A stretch of DNA of 64,000 nucleotides from Pelosinus fermentans DSM 17108 (GTDB lineage Bacteria > Bacillota > Negativicutes > DSM-13327). Of the stretch, positions 51,350-60,464 are shown in pieces. Below the pieces are notes generated by a model. The model saw only the letters and a list, made by a program, of their open reading frames with translations. It had not been told where the DNA came from and did not search any database. Made by a program: the position numbers and the translations under genes. The stretch is from positions 4,656,501 through 4,720,500 of the forward strand of contig NZ_AKVN02000001.1 of NCBI RefSeq assembly GCF_000271485.2. The letters run 5' to 3'. The stretch's first letter is position 1. Each line of letters opens with the position of its first letter.

Positions 51350-54187
51350 TTATTTTCTTGTGCGTCGATCTGTATCAATCAGATCAATGATATATCCAAG
51401 CTCTGTATCAGGAATTATCATACTAAAGGTATCCTCTGCAATCTGCAGTGATCTTTTCAGTGCATGATAGATATCTATATTCCCCTGAATACACATTGCA
51501 ATATCTTCATAGGGCAGCGCTTCCTTCTTGATGACTCTTTCTATCATACATGTGCAGTGCATAAGGAAACATGCTTTTAAACGATCGGTTTTTTCGATGC
51601 GCAATATACTTACAATGTCATTTAAAGCCCTTTCCAGCACATCATAGGCTTTTTGAGGATTTAAGAAGCTTAAGGAATCCTCAATAATTTCCATTGTTAT
51701 ATTCGGAATCAATCTTTTCTTATAGATTCCAATTCGTCTGCCCTCAATCATGGTACTGATTCGTTCCAGCCCATTATGGATCACAATTTCATCTGTTGAA
51801 ATATAAGGTATACCCATGATTTCGGGATTCAAGCTGCCCACAAATAAAAATATAGTATCTAATTTATCACGAGTTAAACTTTTGATCTTTTGCATTTTCA
51901 TCGGTTGAACAATAATATTATGCTCAACGATGCCTGGAATCGAGTCTTTAATCAAGCTGGCAAGTTTTACAGCAGTTCCTTCTGATGTCATGCAGGTTGT
52001 AACAATCATTTTCGAGCTTATACCTGGCTTTGCAATTGTTAACTCTCTGGTAAGATTTATCCCTATATTAGGAGTTACATCTTGCAATTCTTCCCTAAGC
52101 TGAGCTAACGTCATACCAGACATCAAGCTCTTTCGAACTGCGTCTAACGCAATTGAAGTCGATACCATTTGAATTGTTACGATAGGAATACCCGTTCGTT
52201 CTTCAATAATCTTCCCAAAGGCTGCTAAAGATCCCATATCTACCAATAGTAAAACGCCTTTCCCCTGATCAACCCTTTTTACTAATTCCACTGCCTGATC
52301 CAAAACATCTTGAATTTTGTCGTCTAAAGCCATGTCAATTGCCCTACAGTGATTTGTGCTCAATAGAACATTGCAGACTTCAGCAATACTGGAGGCAGTA
52401 CTGGTTCCATGGGCCATGAGGATAATACCGACTTTTTGGTTCATTTCTTCAGAATCAACGGCATAAAGGAACATGGCTATGAATCCTTCTTCCTCTTCGG
52501 GAATTTCCATATCCAAGGATTTTTCAATCTCTCTTCGAATGACCTTGGCGGCTTTATATTCTTCTGGATTGTTAATTGCAATCTTGTTTAAGCTTTCTTT
52601 TGTGTAGCTGAAATTTTCTGTTTTTCGTTTTGGCAGCGCATTGATATGCATCGCCAATGCAATAACTACTTTTTTACTTATTTTTTTCTTTAACATATCA
52701 GAAGCGATAGAAAGGGCATTTTCAATGACGGAATATACTCTGGGACTGACTACCTTAAAAAGCTTTTCATTTTCAGCTATCCTTTCATGAATATCTACCT
52801 TTTTTAAAAGCTGCTTTAAATATTTCTCAATAACCTGATTCATCTTCTTATTTATATTCTCTTGTGAGTACCCTCTTTTGGTATATAAATTATACTTTGC
52901 TGTTAATTCAGAATATACTTTATCTGAATCGTTATCGTTATCACTAAAAAAGTTTTTATTAGATTTGTTTTGAGGAAATTCGTAATACATTCTCTTGTCA
53001 TCTTCCAGAAGCTCAAAAATTTCATCACGTTTTTCCTGACTGTATAAAAGCCCGTTGTACACATGCTCTGGAACTAATGGTATATCGATTTCGATAAATA
53101 CTTTCCTGCGGGTTTTATATTCTAAGAATCCACGGGCACAGATTAGCTGTATATCACTTTTTAACTGCCCTATATTTCCCTTGCAATCATATAATAATAA
53201 TGCCTTCAATACATCTTTATATACACGGATAGGCGCGTTGATCATTTCTGATTGAATCGAAAAGAAACTGCTGATTAATTCATAGCGTTCAGTCAAATAC
53301 CTTTCAGATAACGAAGGTAATTTAATCACCATCGGAATTCTTCGTAAAAATGTTTTTAATAATACGGACTCTACATCTTCTGTAGTAGCTGCGATCAAAA
53401 GCACTTCCGCATTTCGCGTATTGCTTGTTTCTCCCACTCTGCGATATTTGTTTTTATCAATTAACAAAAACAGCATTTCCTGACCTTCTGGAGATAATCG
53501 ATGTACCTCATCCAGTAATAATATACCGCCATTTGCTTTTTCAATTAATCCAGGATTATCTTTATCCGCTCCCGTAAAGGCACCTTTCATATGTCCAAAC
53601 AACTGGGATAAGATCAATTGAGGATTATCTGCATATTCTGCACAGTTAAATATAATGAATTTCGCATCTTCTTTTAACGTACCAGATTCCAGTGCACACT
53701 GATACATAATTTCTGCAAAGGTAGTCTTGCCACTGCCAGTTGGACCAAGCAGCAGCGTATGCAATCCTCTTGGCGGGTAAAAGATAGCAGCCTTAGCCTG
53801 TTTAATCGGAACATCTAAGCTCATCTTAGAGCCAATAATTTGATCAAAAACATCTTGACTCTCGTTTTCCCTCTCCGTGGAATTAGGAGTGCTATGTATC
53901 AGTTCCCCTATGGAATCCACCTCTGTTTCTCTTATCGCCATATTGCCCCCGATTAAGCACTCAAGCCTTGCTTTGTCAAAAAAATAAACCGGATGCCCTT
54001 TTATTTTTATAACTTTTTTTTCCCTTACAAGCTTATTTAATTCTTTGCTGACGTTATTTCGGATAATACCAACAGTTTTACTGATCTGGTTTGTATCAAA
54101 TCCAGAAAAGCCCTGCTCCAAGTTCTCAAAGCTAACTTTACTGCATAGCACTTTTAATGTTTCATATATGTTTTGCTTTCTTGTCAT
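51350..54187 (-). CDS. LevR-like sigma-54 activator, second copy
   Basis: A 945-residue regulator with the same order as the one at 35121: N-terminal winged helix (QISKTVGIIRNNVSKELNKL), AAA+ with GPTGSGKT, GAFTGAD and GGILLLDEVHRL, PRD, EIIA-like domain with histidine in IILMAHGTSTASS, and C-terminal PRD (MHCTCMIERVI). An extra stretch before the last PRD (IVTTCMTSEGTAVKLASLIK) resembles a PTS IIB-like cysteine loop. ATG 54187 is chosen over a TTG at 54223, although AAAGGA is somewhat distant. It should activate the adjacent PTS operon. Confidence 0.9.
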   Translation of the reverse strand: MTRKQNIYETLKVLCSKVSFENLEQGFSGFDTNQISKTVGIIRNNVSKELNKLVREKKVIKIKGHPVYFFDKARLECLIGGNMAIRETEVDSIGELIHSTPNSTERENESQDVFDQIIGSKMSLDVPIKQAKAAIFYPPRGLHTLLLGPTGSGKTTFAEIMYQCALESGTLKEDAKFIIFNCAEYADNPQLILSQLFGHMKGAFTGADKDNPGLIEKANGGILLLDEVHRLSPEGQEMLFLLIDKNKYRRVGETSNTRNAEVLLIAATTEDVESVLLKTFLRRIPMVIKLPSLSERYLTERYELISSFFSIQSEMINAPIRVYKDVLKALLLYDCKGNIGQLKSDIQLICARGFLEYKTRRKVFIEIDIPLVPEHVYNGLLYSQEKRDEIFELLEDDKRMYYEFPQNKSNKNFFSDNDNDSDKVYSELTAKYNLYTKRGYSQENINKKMNQVIEKYLKQLLKKVDIHERIAENEKLFKVVSPRVYSVIENALSIASDMLKKKISKKVVIALAMHINALPKRKTENFSYTKESLNKIAINNPEEYKAAKVIRREIEKSLDMEIPEEEEGFIAMFLYAVDSEEMNQKVGIILMAHGTSTASSIAEVCNVLLSTNHCRAIDMALDDKIQDVLDQAVELVKRVDQGKGVLLLVDMGSLAAFGKIIEERTGIPIVTIQMVSTSIALDAVRKSLMSGMTLAQLREELQDVTPNIGINLTRELTIAKPGISSKMIVTTCMTSEGTAVKLASLIKDSIPGIVEHNIIVQPMKMQKIKSLTRDKLDTIFLFVGSLNPEIMGIPYISTDEIVIHNGLERISTMIEGRRIGIYKKRLIPNITMEIIEDSLSFLNPQKAYDVLERALNDIVSILRIEKTDRLKACFLMHCTCMIERVIKKEALPYEDIAMCIQGNIDIYHALKRSLQIAEDTFSMIIPDTELGYIIDLIDTDRRTRK

Positions 54188-54467
54188 AGTTATAACTATT
54201 CCTTTCGCAAGCTCAAAGCACAATAAAACAAGTTAACCTTGAGCTTATTTTTTTTACAGCTATCTATTTTAAAGTACGGGCAGCTACAAATAATGATTCC
54301 GGTGAAAAAATAGTTACAGAATGATACAGCCAAGTAGAAAGGGATAATTGAAAGCAGAAAATTAAGTTTTTTATTACCATTTTCATATTTGAGATGTCTA
54401 TTTTATAATATCATAGTCATTTACATGTTGCTTGATATCTGGAACATTTTTAAAGAATATGTCAAAG

Positions 54468-54506
54468 AGAGACATATTTCACCAGATCAAGGTGAATTAT
54501 GTCTCT
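54468..54506. terminator. Stem-loop terminator after the aldolase operon
   Basis: Arms AGAGACATATTTCACC and near-exact complement with a seven-base loop. It lies 98 bp after the stop of the aldolase gene at 54604 and ahead of the divergent-side levR-like promoter region. The remaining part of 54224-54603 shows nothing I recognise. Confidence 0.65.
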
Positions 54507-54603
54507 AAATTCTTCGAAAAAGATTGATTTTCCTGTATATTGATCCAAAAATTAACTGGATGTGAATCATTGCAGATCCAATAGGCTATGAGTCTAAAAC
54601 ATT

Positions 54604-55470
54604 TTATTTGTATAATTTCACTGTATCTGCTGCGTTAAATAAATTCATCTTGAATTCAATAACTTCACGTGCAGCAGCTATACATGGCGGATAAATAGCG
54701 TTGGGTTCATACCAGCCATCATTATCTTTTAACACTTCACGCACCTTTTTATAGTAAGCCGCTTTTACGTCGCTGGAAATATTTATTTTAGAGATTCCTA
54801 TTTTTACGGATTCTGCAATTTCTTCGTCAGCATTTGATGAGCCTCCGTGTAAAACTAATGGAACTGCAACAACATTTCTGATCTCTTTTAATAAATCCAG
54901 CCTAAGTTTTGGCTTCATTCCTTTTGGATAAATACCATGCGCTGTTCCAATAGCAACTGCTAATGTATCAATGCCCGTTTTTTCTACAAAATCTTTTGCT
55001 AACTTAGGATCCGTGTATATAATCTTGCTTGCTCCCCCCTCAGCAGAGGTTCCAGTAGTCCCTATTGTTCCTAATTCTGCTTCTACTGAAACATGAATTG
55101 GATGTGCTGCTCCTACAACTTTTTTGGTTATTGCAATATTGTCTTCATATGACAAATGGGAGCCATCAATCATTACAGAAGTAAAACCGCATTGAATTGC
55201 GCGCATCACTTGCTCAAAACTTCCACCATGATCTAAATGGATAACCATTGGTACTTTGGCTGCGTTAGCTTCTGCTTTGCAGGATTCAACAAAGCTATCT
55301 CCCAGAAAGGATAATTCATCTGGATGAATTGCTAAAATGACTGGACATTGTATTTTTTCTGCACTTTGAACCACTGCTGTTAAAATTTGTCCACTGCCGA
55401 TATTGAATGCAGGTACTGCAAACTGATTTTTCTGCGCTACTTCCAGCAATTCCTTCATATTCATTAACAT
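54604..55470 (-). CDS. Class II (zinc) ketose-bisphosphate aldolase, FbaA/GatY-like
   Basis: A 288-residue class II aldolase with zinc and catalytic residues in VIHLDHGGSFE, AIGTAHGIYPKG and PLVLHGGSSNADEE. It splits a ketose-1,6-bisphosphate into dihydroxyacetone phosphate and an aldehyde. GGAGAG precedes the ATG. It lies 19 bp after a paralogue; both follow a fructose-family PTS. Confidence 0.9.
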   Translation of the reverse strand: MLMNMKELLEVAQKNQFAVPAFNIGSGQILTAVVQSAEKIQCPVILAIHPDELSFLGDSFVESCKAEANAAKVPMVIHLDHGGSFEQVMRAIQCGFTSVMIDGSHLSYEDNIAITKKVVGAAHPIHVSVEAELGTIGTTGTSAEGGASKIIYTDPKLAKDFVEKTGIDTLAVAIGTAHGIYPKGMKPKLRLDLLKEIRNVVAVPLVLHGGSSNADEEIAESVKIGISKINISSDVKAAYYKKVREVLKDNDGWYEPNAIYPPCIAAAREVIEFKMNLFNAADTVKLYK

Positions 55471-55489
55471 GTGTGTCTCTCCTCATATT

Positions 55490-56344
55490 TTATATTGATT
55501 TATCATTTGATCCTGCTAATCGAATATAATATCTAACTTTCTCAATGCTATCCTCTTCTACTTGGTGAATTAATTCAAAATAATTTTTATCGGGAATTTC
55601 TTTTAATTGAGCCTTCGTGCTTTCTGTACAAGCATTGAAAAAATCACAGCCCACGTTGATCTTGTTAATGCCAAACTGTACTGCCTGCAAAATATTCTCT
55701 TCACCGGATCCTGATCCCCCATGCAACACAAGAGGTACCTTCGTATTATCCTTAATTGCTTTTAATCGCCGGAAATCAAATTTTGGCACCATCCCATCGG
55801 GATAGTTTCCATGAGATGATCCAAAAGATATGGCTAAAGCGTCAACCCCTGTTTCCTCTGCGAAGAGTTTTGCTTCATCGGGATCTGAATACATGGCAGT
55901 TTGTGTAAAAGAACCATCTTCATTGGTTCCCATGCAGCCAATTTCGCCTTCGACACTTACATTGTATTCTTTGGCAAATTCCACAATCTTTTTGCTGAAT
56001 TCAATATTTCCCCTTAAATCATAGCGAGAAGCATCTACCATTACAGAAGAAAATCCATTTATAATTGCCTGGGTTAGATATTCATATTCAGTACCATGAT
56101 CCAAATTCAGAGCAACTTCCACATCAGCTCGTTCTGCCAATATTTTCACAACAGGAGCAATTAAGCCGCTATCACAATGGCTTACTAAATGATCTTGCAC
56201 TATATTTATGATGATTGGTGCTTTTTCAAGTTCGGCTGCAGTAATGACAGCTCTAATCGTTTCTAGATTAAAACAATTAATTGCCATCACTGCATAATAT
56301 CCTTCATTTGCTTTTTTGAGCATTTCTTTCATTGAAACGTACAT
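55490..56344 (-). CDS. Class II ketose-bisphosphate aldolase, paralogue
   Basis: A 284-residue protein with the same motifs in a diverged form: LNLDHGTEYE, SFGSSHGNYPDG, PLVLHGGSGSGEE. All metal-binding histidines are present, so it should be active. It overlaps no other gene and follows PTS IIC by 11 bp. Two aldolases in one operon may act as subunits (as in GatY/GatZ, though GatZ is different) or on different stereoisomers. Confidence 0.9.
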   Translation of the reverse strand: MYVSMKEMLKKANEGYYAVMAINCFNLETIRAVITAAELEKAPIIINIVQDHLVSHCDSGLIAPVVKILAERADVEVALNLDHGTEYEYLTQAIINGFSSVMVDASRYDLRGNIEFSKKIVEFAKEYNVSVEGEIGCMGTNEDGSFTQTAMYSDPDEAKLFAEETGVDALAISFGSSHGNYPDGMVPKFDFRRLKAIKDNTKVPLVLHGGSGSGEENILQAVQFGINKINVGCDFFNACTESTKAQLKEIPDKNYFELIHQVEEDSIEKVRYYIRLAGSNDKSI

Positions 56345-56355
56345 GTTTCACCCTC

Positions 56356-57438
56356 TCATCTAATTTGATCTGTGATATTAAGTTCTGATAAATCTACGCT
56401 TTCATCTTCTTCATCAAAGAATGAATCGTCTGCGGCTGTTTTTTTTGTTAATACTAATATTGCAGCCGTTATCACTGTGCCAATGGATAAAGCTGCCAAG
56501 AATCCTATTGGATTCTCCATGGCAGGCACGATAAACATACCACCTGAAGGTACGGGGCTTCCTACATTCCAAAGCATGGAGAATCCGCCACCTATGGCTG
56601 CACCTATGGAACAAGCAGCGATAACGCGAATTGGATCTCTGGCTGCAATGGGAATAACGCCTTCCGTTATCATCGCAACGCCCATGGGGAATGCAATTTT
56701 AATATTTTCTGCCTCTTCTTTTGAATATTTTTTCTTTGCTATGATCCATGATAATGCAACGCCGAATGGCGGAACCATGGATGCAAGAATTTTAACAGCT
56801 TCTGGTCCATAGATTCCTTCTACTAATAAACCATCTGCAAATAATGAAGCAACTTTATTTACAGGTCCCCCAAAGTCAAATGCCGCCATTGCGCCCATTC
56901 CTAAACCGAATATAAATCTTGAGCCACCTTGCAAGCCTTTTAATACTTCTGTCAGTGTTGCTGTTAACCAAACAATGGGAGTACCAATTACATAGAACAT
57001 AAGTAAGCCTACAACCATAGTTGAAATTAAGGGTAAAATCATCATTGGCATTAAACCTTGCGCCCATACTGGTACTTTCAAATTATTCCTTAAATATTGT
57101 ACGAAATAGCCAACGATATATCCTCCTAGCATGCCGCCCAGGAAACCAGCACCAATTGCATTTGCGATTAAGCCCATCATTAAACCCGGAGCAATACCTG
57201 GACGATCAGCAATGGAATAGCTAATAGCACCTGCTATTACCGGAACAATTAAACCCATGCCAAATACACCAAGAGAAACCAGCGCATCAGCAATTGAATA
57301 CGCTTCTTTGTAATTTTTTATGACTGATCCGCCTGAGAGATTTCCAATGGCAATAAGGAGACCCGCTGTTACAACTAGAGGCAGCATATAAGAGATACCC
57401 GTCATTGCATGTTTTTTAAGTTGTAATTTTCTTAACAT
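56356..57438 (-). CDS. PTS fructose-family IIC component
   Basis: A 360-residue EIIC of the fructose family: AMTGISYMLPLVVTAGLLIA, IADRPGIAPGL, GFLGGMLGGYIVGY, FDFGGPVNKVA and the late ITEGVIPIAARDP motif. About nine membrane segments and an acidic C-terminal tail. It forms the membrane channel with separate IIA and IIB proteins encoded upstream. Confidence 0.93.
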   Translation of the reverse strand: MLRKLQLKKHAMTGISYMLPLVVTAGLLIAIGNLSGGSVIKNYKEAYSIADALVSLGVFGMGLIVPVIAGAISYSIADRPGIAPGLMMGLIANAIGAGFLGGMLGGYIVGYFVQYLRNNLKVPVWAQGLMPMMILPLISTMVVGLLMFYVIGTPIVWLTATLTEVLKGLQGGSRFIFGLGMGAMAAFDFGGPVNKVASLFADGLLVEGIYGPEAVKILASMVPPFGVALSWIIAKKKYSKEEAENIKIAFPMGVAMITEGVIPIAARDPIRVIAACSIGAAIGGGFSMLWNVGSPVPSGGMFIVPAMENPIGFLAALSIGTVITAAILVLTKKTAADDSFFDEEDESVDLSELNITDQIR

Positions 57439-57468
57439 ACTATCTCTCCTCTAAATTTCCATATTTAA

Positions 57469-57780
57469 TTATAGTCCTAAGTCAGCCTGGATCTTTTTTA
57501 TGATTGATTTTGGCGATTTAATAGCAATGTTAGTTGGAATATTGAGAATTTTTTTGCCTGCGAATCGTTCTTTACCACCAACGTTGATATCGGCTGCTAC
57601 GATTACGATATCTGCATTTTTAATATCAATCTCCGTTAATTCATCCTCCGTCCCGATTGTTCCCTGGGTCTCAATGTGAATTTCATGCCCTAACTCTTTA
57701 GCCGCTTTCATTAGTTTTTCTTTTGCAATATACGTATGAGCAATACCTGAAGTACAAGCTGCAATTCCTACAATCTTCAT
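57469..57780 (-). CDS. PTS fructose-family IIB component
   Basis: A 103-residue EIIB with the phosphocysteine in GIAACTSGIAHTYIAKEKL. GAGGAGGG precedes the ATG. Middle gene of the IIA-IIB-IIC run. Confidence 0.94.
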   Translation of the reverse strand: MKIVGIAACTSGIAHTYIAKEKLMKAAKELGHEIHIETQGTIGTEDELTEIDIKNADIVIVAADINVGGKERFAGKKILNIPTNIAIKSPKSIIKKIQADLGL

Positions 57781-57804
57781 AACATCCCTCCTCTCTTTTT
57801 TAAA

Positions 57805-58257
57805 TTATCTGCCTGAAAATATAGCTAAGATTTCTTCAGGTGATTTAGCCTTTAGTAACTTGGCACAAACATCATCATCTCCTAAATTACTAGCTACTTT
57901 TGCTAATATCTTTATATGAGTGCTATTTTTGTCTTCATCTGTAACCGCAAATAAAATAATAAAACGAACCGGCTTATCATCCAGACTTTTCCAATGAATA
58001 TCAGTTTTCGTTCTCCCAATAGCCAGTGATGTTTTGTTAACAAATTTTGATTTTCCATGGGGGATAGCGATACCATTACCAATTCCGGTTGTTCCTAGTG
58101 ATTCTCGATAAAATACATCTTTTAGAAAGTTCTCCCGATTTGATATCGCATTTACATGAAGCAATAAGTCCGTTAACTCTTCCACAACTTCCTCTCTTGT
58201 AGTAGCCTCCATATCCAATTTAATTGTTTCACTTCTTATTACTTTTGATAAATCCAT
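57805..58257 (-). CDS. PTS fructose-family IIA component
   Basis: A 150-residue EIIA (PTS_EIIA_2 type) with the phosphohistidine in GTTGIGNGIAIPHGKS. It begins 18 bp after the regulator stop, so the regulator and PTS genes probably form one operon. Confidence 0.93.
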   Translation of the reverse strand: MDLSKVIRSETIKLDMEATTREEVVEELTDLLLHVNAISNRENFLKDVFYRESLGTTGIGNGIAIPHGKSKFVNKTSLAIGRTKTDIHWKSLDDKPVRFIILFAVTDEDKNSTHIKILAKVASNLGDDDVCAKLLKAKSPEEILAIFSGR

Positions 58258-58275
58258 AGTTCTACCCCATTTCCT

Positions 58276-60192
58276 TTAATTTTTCATAAAAAAGCGTTGC
58301 ACATCGATAGCACGAGTGCATTCCAGCAGATAATTCATCGCATTTTTCGCCTCGTATAAATGATAGATCTCCATGACTATATTTTTTGCGTGCTCATAAT
58401 CCGAATTGAGAATAAAAAATTTTATGCAACTGCTGCCTTCCGTATTGTTCACGATTTGGATTGCAAGCCGCTTAATATTGGAATTTCCAGCCAGGTATAT
58501 CTGTATTTTTTTGCCGAAATCAACTTTATAAAACACTAATTTATGTGCATTGTTCTTTTCTAAATCATTAATAATCACTGCATCTTCTGTGTTAATGTAA
58601 ATATCAGCAGCAGAATTTAATTTTTCAAGATTTTCTAGTTGTAAATCTTGCTTCGTATTTTCAAATGAATCTTCAATCAAGATGTTCTTAATATTCTTAA
58701 TGTCTTTTTCATTTAATAATGCTGAAACAAGCATGTATGGTTTTTCTTTAATGGCTAAATGAACCGTGGAAATAATAAAGTCGATATCATCGAGATTGAT
58801 CGTATTTAATTTATGTTCTGATATCACATCCCCAATCTGCCATTGAGGAAATGCTCGTCTCAACCGGGTTGTCAATAATTGTGAAGTACCATAGCCGCTA
58901 TGGCAAACTACAATTACTTTCTTATAACTGATTTCTCTTTCAATTGCTGCTTGAAAATAAGTTACTAAGTATCCAATTTCGTCAATGCTGATCGTATTTA
59001 AATTGTATTTTAAGGTAATCAAATGCACCACGATCTGGCATATGCTTAACATTTCAGTAAACCGTTCCTCAATTTCTTTTAATAATGGATTTTTTATTTG
59101 AATGTTATATTTAAGACGATTCAGCATTGGTCTAATATGAAGTATTAATCCATCATGCAGCAAGGTATCTTTGGTCAAATCAAAGGTTAAAATATCAGAG
59201 ACCATTTTGACTAGAGAAGCAGTTATATCAATGTAATTCACTTCCAGATCTTTTTTAATGACTAATGAATTTCCCAGCAGCCGTTGTCCAACGCCGCATG
59301 AAACCAGGTATTGATAAATATAATAAATTTCTGAGTCATTAATCTTAATTTTACATTTTTCATAAATTTTTAGTGCTAACTTCGCAGCACTTTCAGATAT
59401 TGCATCGTCAGCAGACAGGAACGTGAAGCTGCTATTATTCTGCCCTTGGATTTGGTTGCCGTCACTTACTCTTTTTATACAGATAAGAATATGGGTTAAT
59501 AAATTAATAAAATATGGATCACCAATTGTGTATTCCAATGTTTTTTCTAAATCAATCAATATTTTTTCAATATATAAGACTAAATCAAGATCAAAAATCT
59601 TCGATAATCCCTTTATTGTCTGTGAATCAAGCCTGGAGAGACACTCTACGTCAAGACTATCACTAGTATCGTTTAGCAATTCACTGGTAATGGACGCAAT
59701 TGCTTTTCTTATATTTACTTCTGATCCATTAATCTTTGTGCCCTCCACACTTCTATCGAGTGTAATATCATAACTTTGCAGCCAATCCTCTATAAACTTT
59801 AAATCATTTGCAATGGAGGCTTTGCTAACATAATATGCATCTGCTAATTTTTGAATGGATGTATTTTGATTGGATTGCGTGAGCAGCAATTTCAAAGTTT
59901 CTATTCTGCGATTTTTGATTGACAATGGATCGACAGCCTCTAAATTCGCATTGATATCGTTTAGTAAATCCATTTTTTGATGAGTAACAATCTTTATTCG
60001 TATACCACTGCCTGGCTTGCGATTAATCTTAATATTTTTATTTTTCAAATAATTTTCAATAAAATTTATATCTTTGGATAGTGTTTTATCAGATACTTTA
60101 AGAATTCCGGAATAATATTTAATTGGTTTAAAATCATTTTCTGCAATAAGTAGTCTGATTAATTCTTTTTGTCGTAAATTGAATATAGCCAC
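58276..60192 (-). CDS. BglG/MtlR-type PRD transcriptional regulator
   Basis: A 638-residue regulator: N-terminal HTH_11 (RLLIAENDFKPIKYYSGILK), Mga-like helix-turn-helix (LADAYYVSKASIANDLKFIE), two PRD domains (about 180-400) and an EIIB-like domain with the cysteine in VVCHSGYGTSQLLTTRLRR. The C-terminal region corresponding to EIIA is short and its histidine is not evident. The start is GTG 60192 behind AAGGAGG. It probably activates its own PTS/aldolase operon in response to phosphorylation. Confidence 0.88.
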   Translation of the reverse strand: MAIFNLRQKELIRLLIAENDFKPIKYYSGILKVSDKTLSKDINFIENYLKNKNIKINRKPGSGIRIKIVTHQKMDLLNDINANLEAVDPLSIKNRRIETLKLLLTQSNQNTSIQKLADAYYVSKASIANDLKFIEDWLQSYDITLDRSVEGTKINGSEVNIRKAIASITSELLNDTSDSLDVECLSRLDSQTIKGLSKIFDLDLVLYIEKILIDLEKTLEYTIGDPYFINLLTHILICIKRVSDGNQIQGQNNSSFTFLSADDAISESAAKLALKIYEKCKIKINDSEIYYIYQYLVSCGVGQRLLGNSLVIKKDLEVNYIDITASLVKMVSDILTFDLTKDTLLHDGLILHIRPMLNRLKYNIQIKNPLLKEIEERFTEMLSICQIVVHLITLKYNLNTISIDEIGYLVTYFQAAIEREISYKKVIVVCHSGYGTSQLLTTRLRRAFPQWQIGDVISEHKLNTINLDDIDFIISTVHLAIKEKPYMLVSALLNEKDIKNIKNILIEDSFENTKQDLQLENLEKLNSAADIYINTEDAVIINDLEKNNAHKLVFYKVDFGKKIQIYLAGNSNIKRLAIQIVNNTEGSSCIKFFILNSDYEHAKNIVMEIYHLYEAKNAMNYLLECTRAIDVQRFFMKN

Positions 60193-60358
60193 TTATTCTT
60201 CCTCCTTATTACGATCTGCATTAACCTATCTCGTGTTAATAGTAACATACGTATTATTTCTTTAAAATACTAAATGCCTTCTGCTATGATACAGAAGGTT
60301 TAGTACCTAACTACGTAATTTTAGCGGCAGGAATATCAAGCCGCCGTTACTCATAAAC

Positions 60359-60395
60359 TCTAGCGCCCCCGCACTAAAAGTGCAGGGGCGCTAGA
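60359..60395. terminator. GC-rich terminator
   Basis: TCTAGCGCCCC/GGGGCGCTAGA with GCACT/AGTGC inside, three-base loop. It lies 70 bp after the stop of the TonB receptor gene on the minus strand; T-rich sequence follows on both sides. Confidence 0.8.
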
Positions 60396-60464
60396 ATTTA
60401 CTTCAAATGAGGCAGTTGCCCCTTCTACATCCAAGTCCAAAATGAAATTCGTTTTTAAAAGTTA

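Noticed and set aside
56372-56812. 146-codon plus-strand frame inside the fructose PTS IIC gene
   Set aside because: Antisense to a well-supported gene; composition only mirrors membrane-protein codons.
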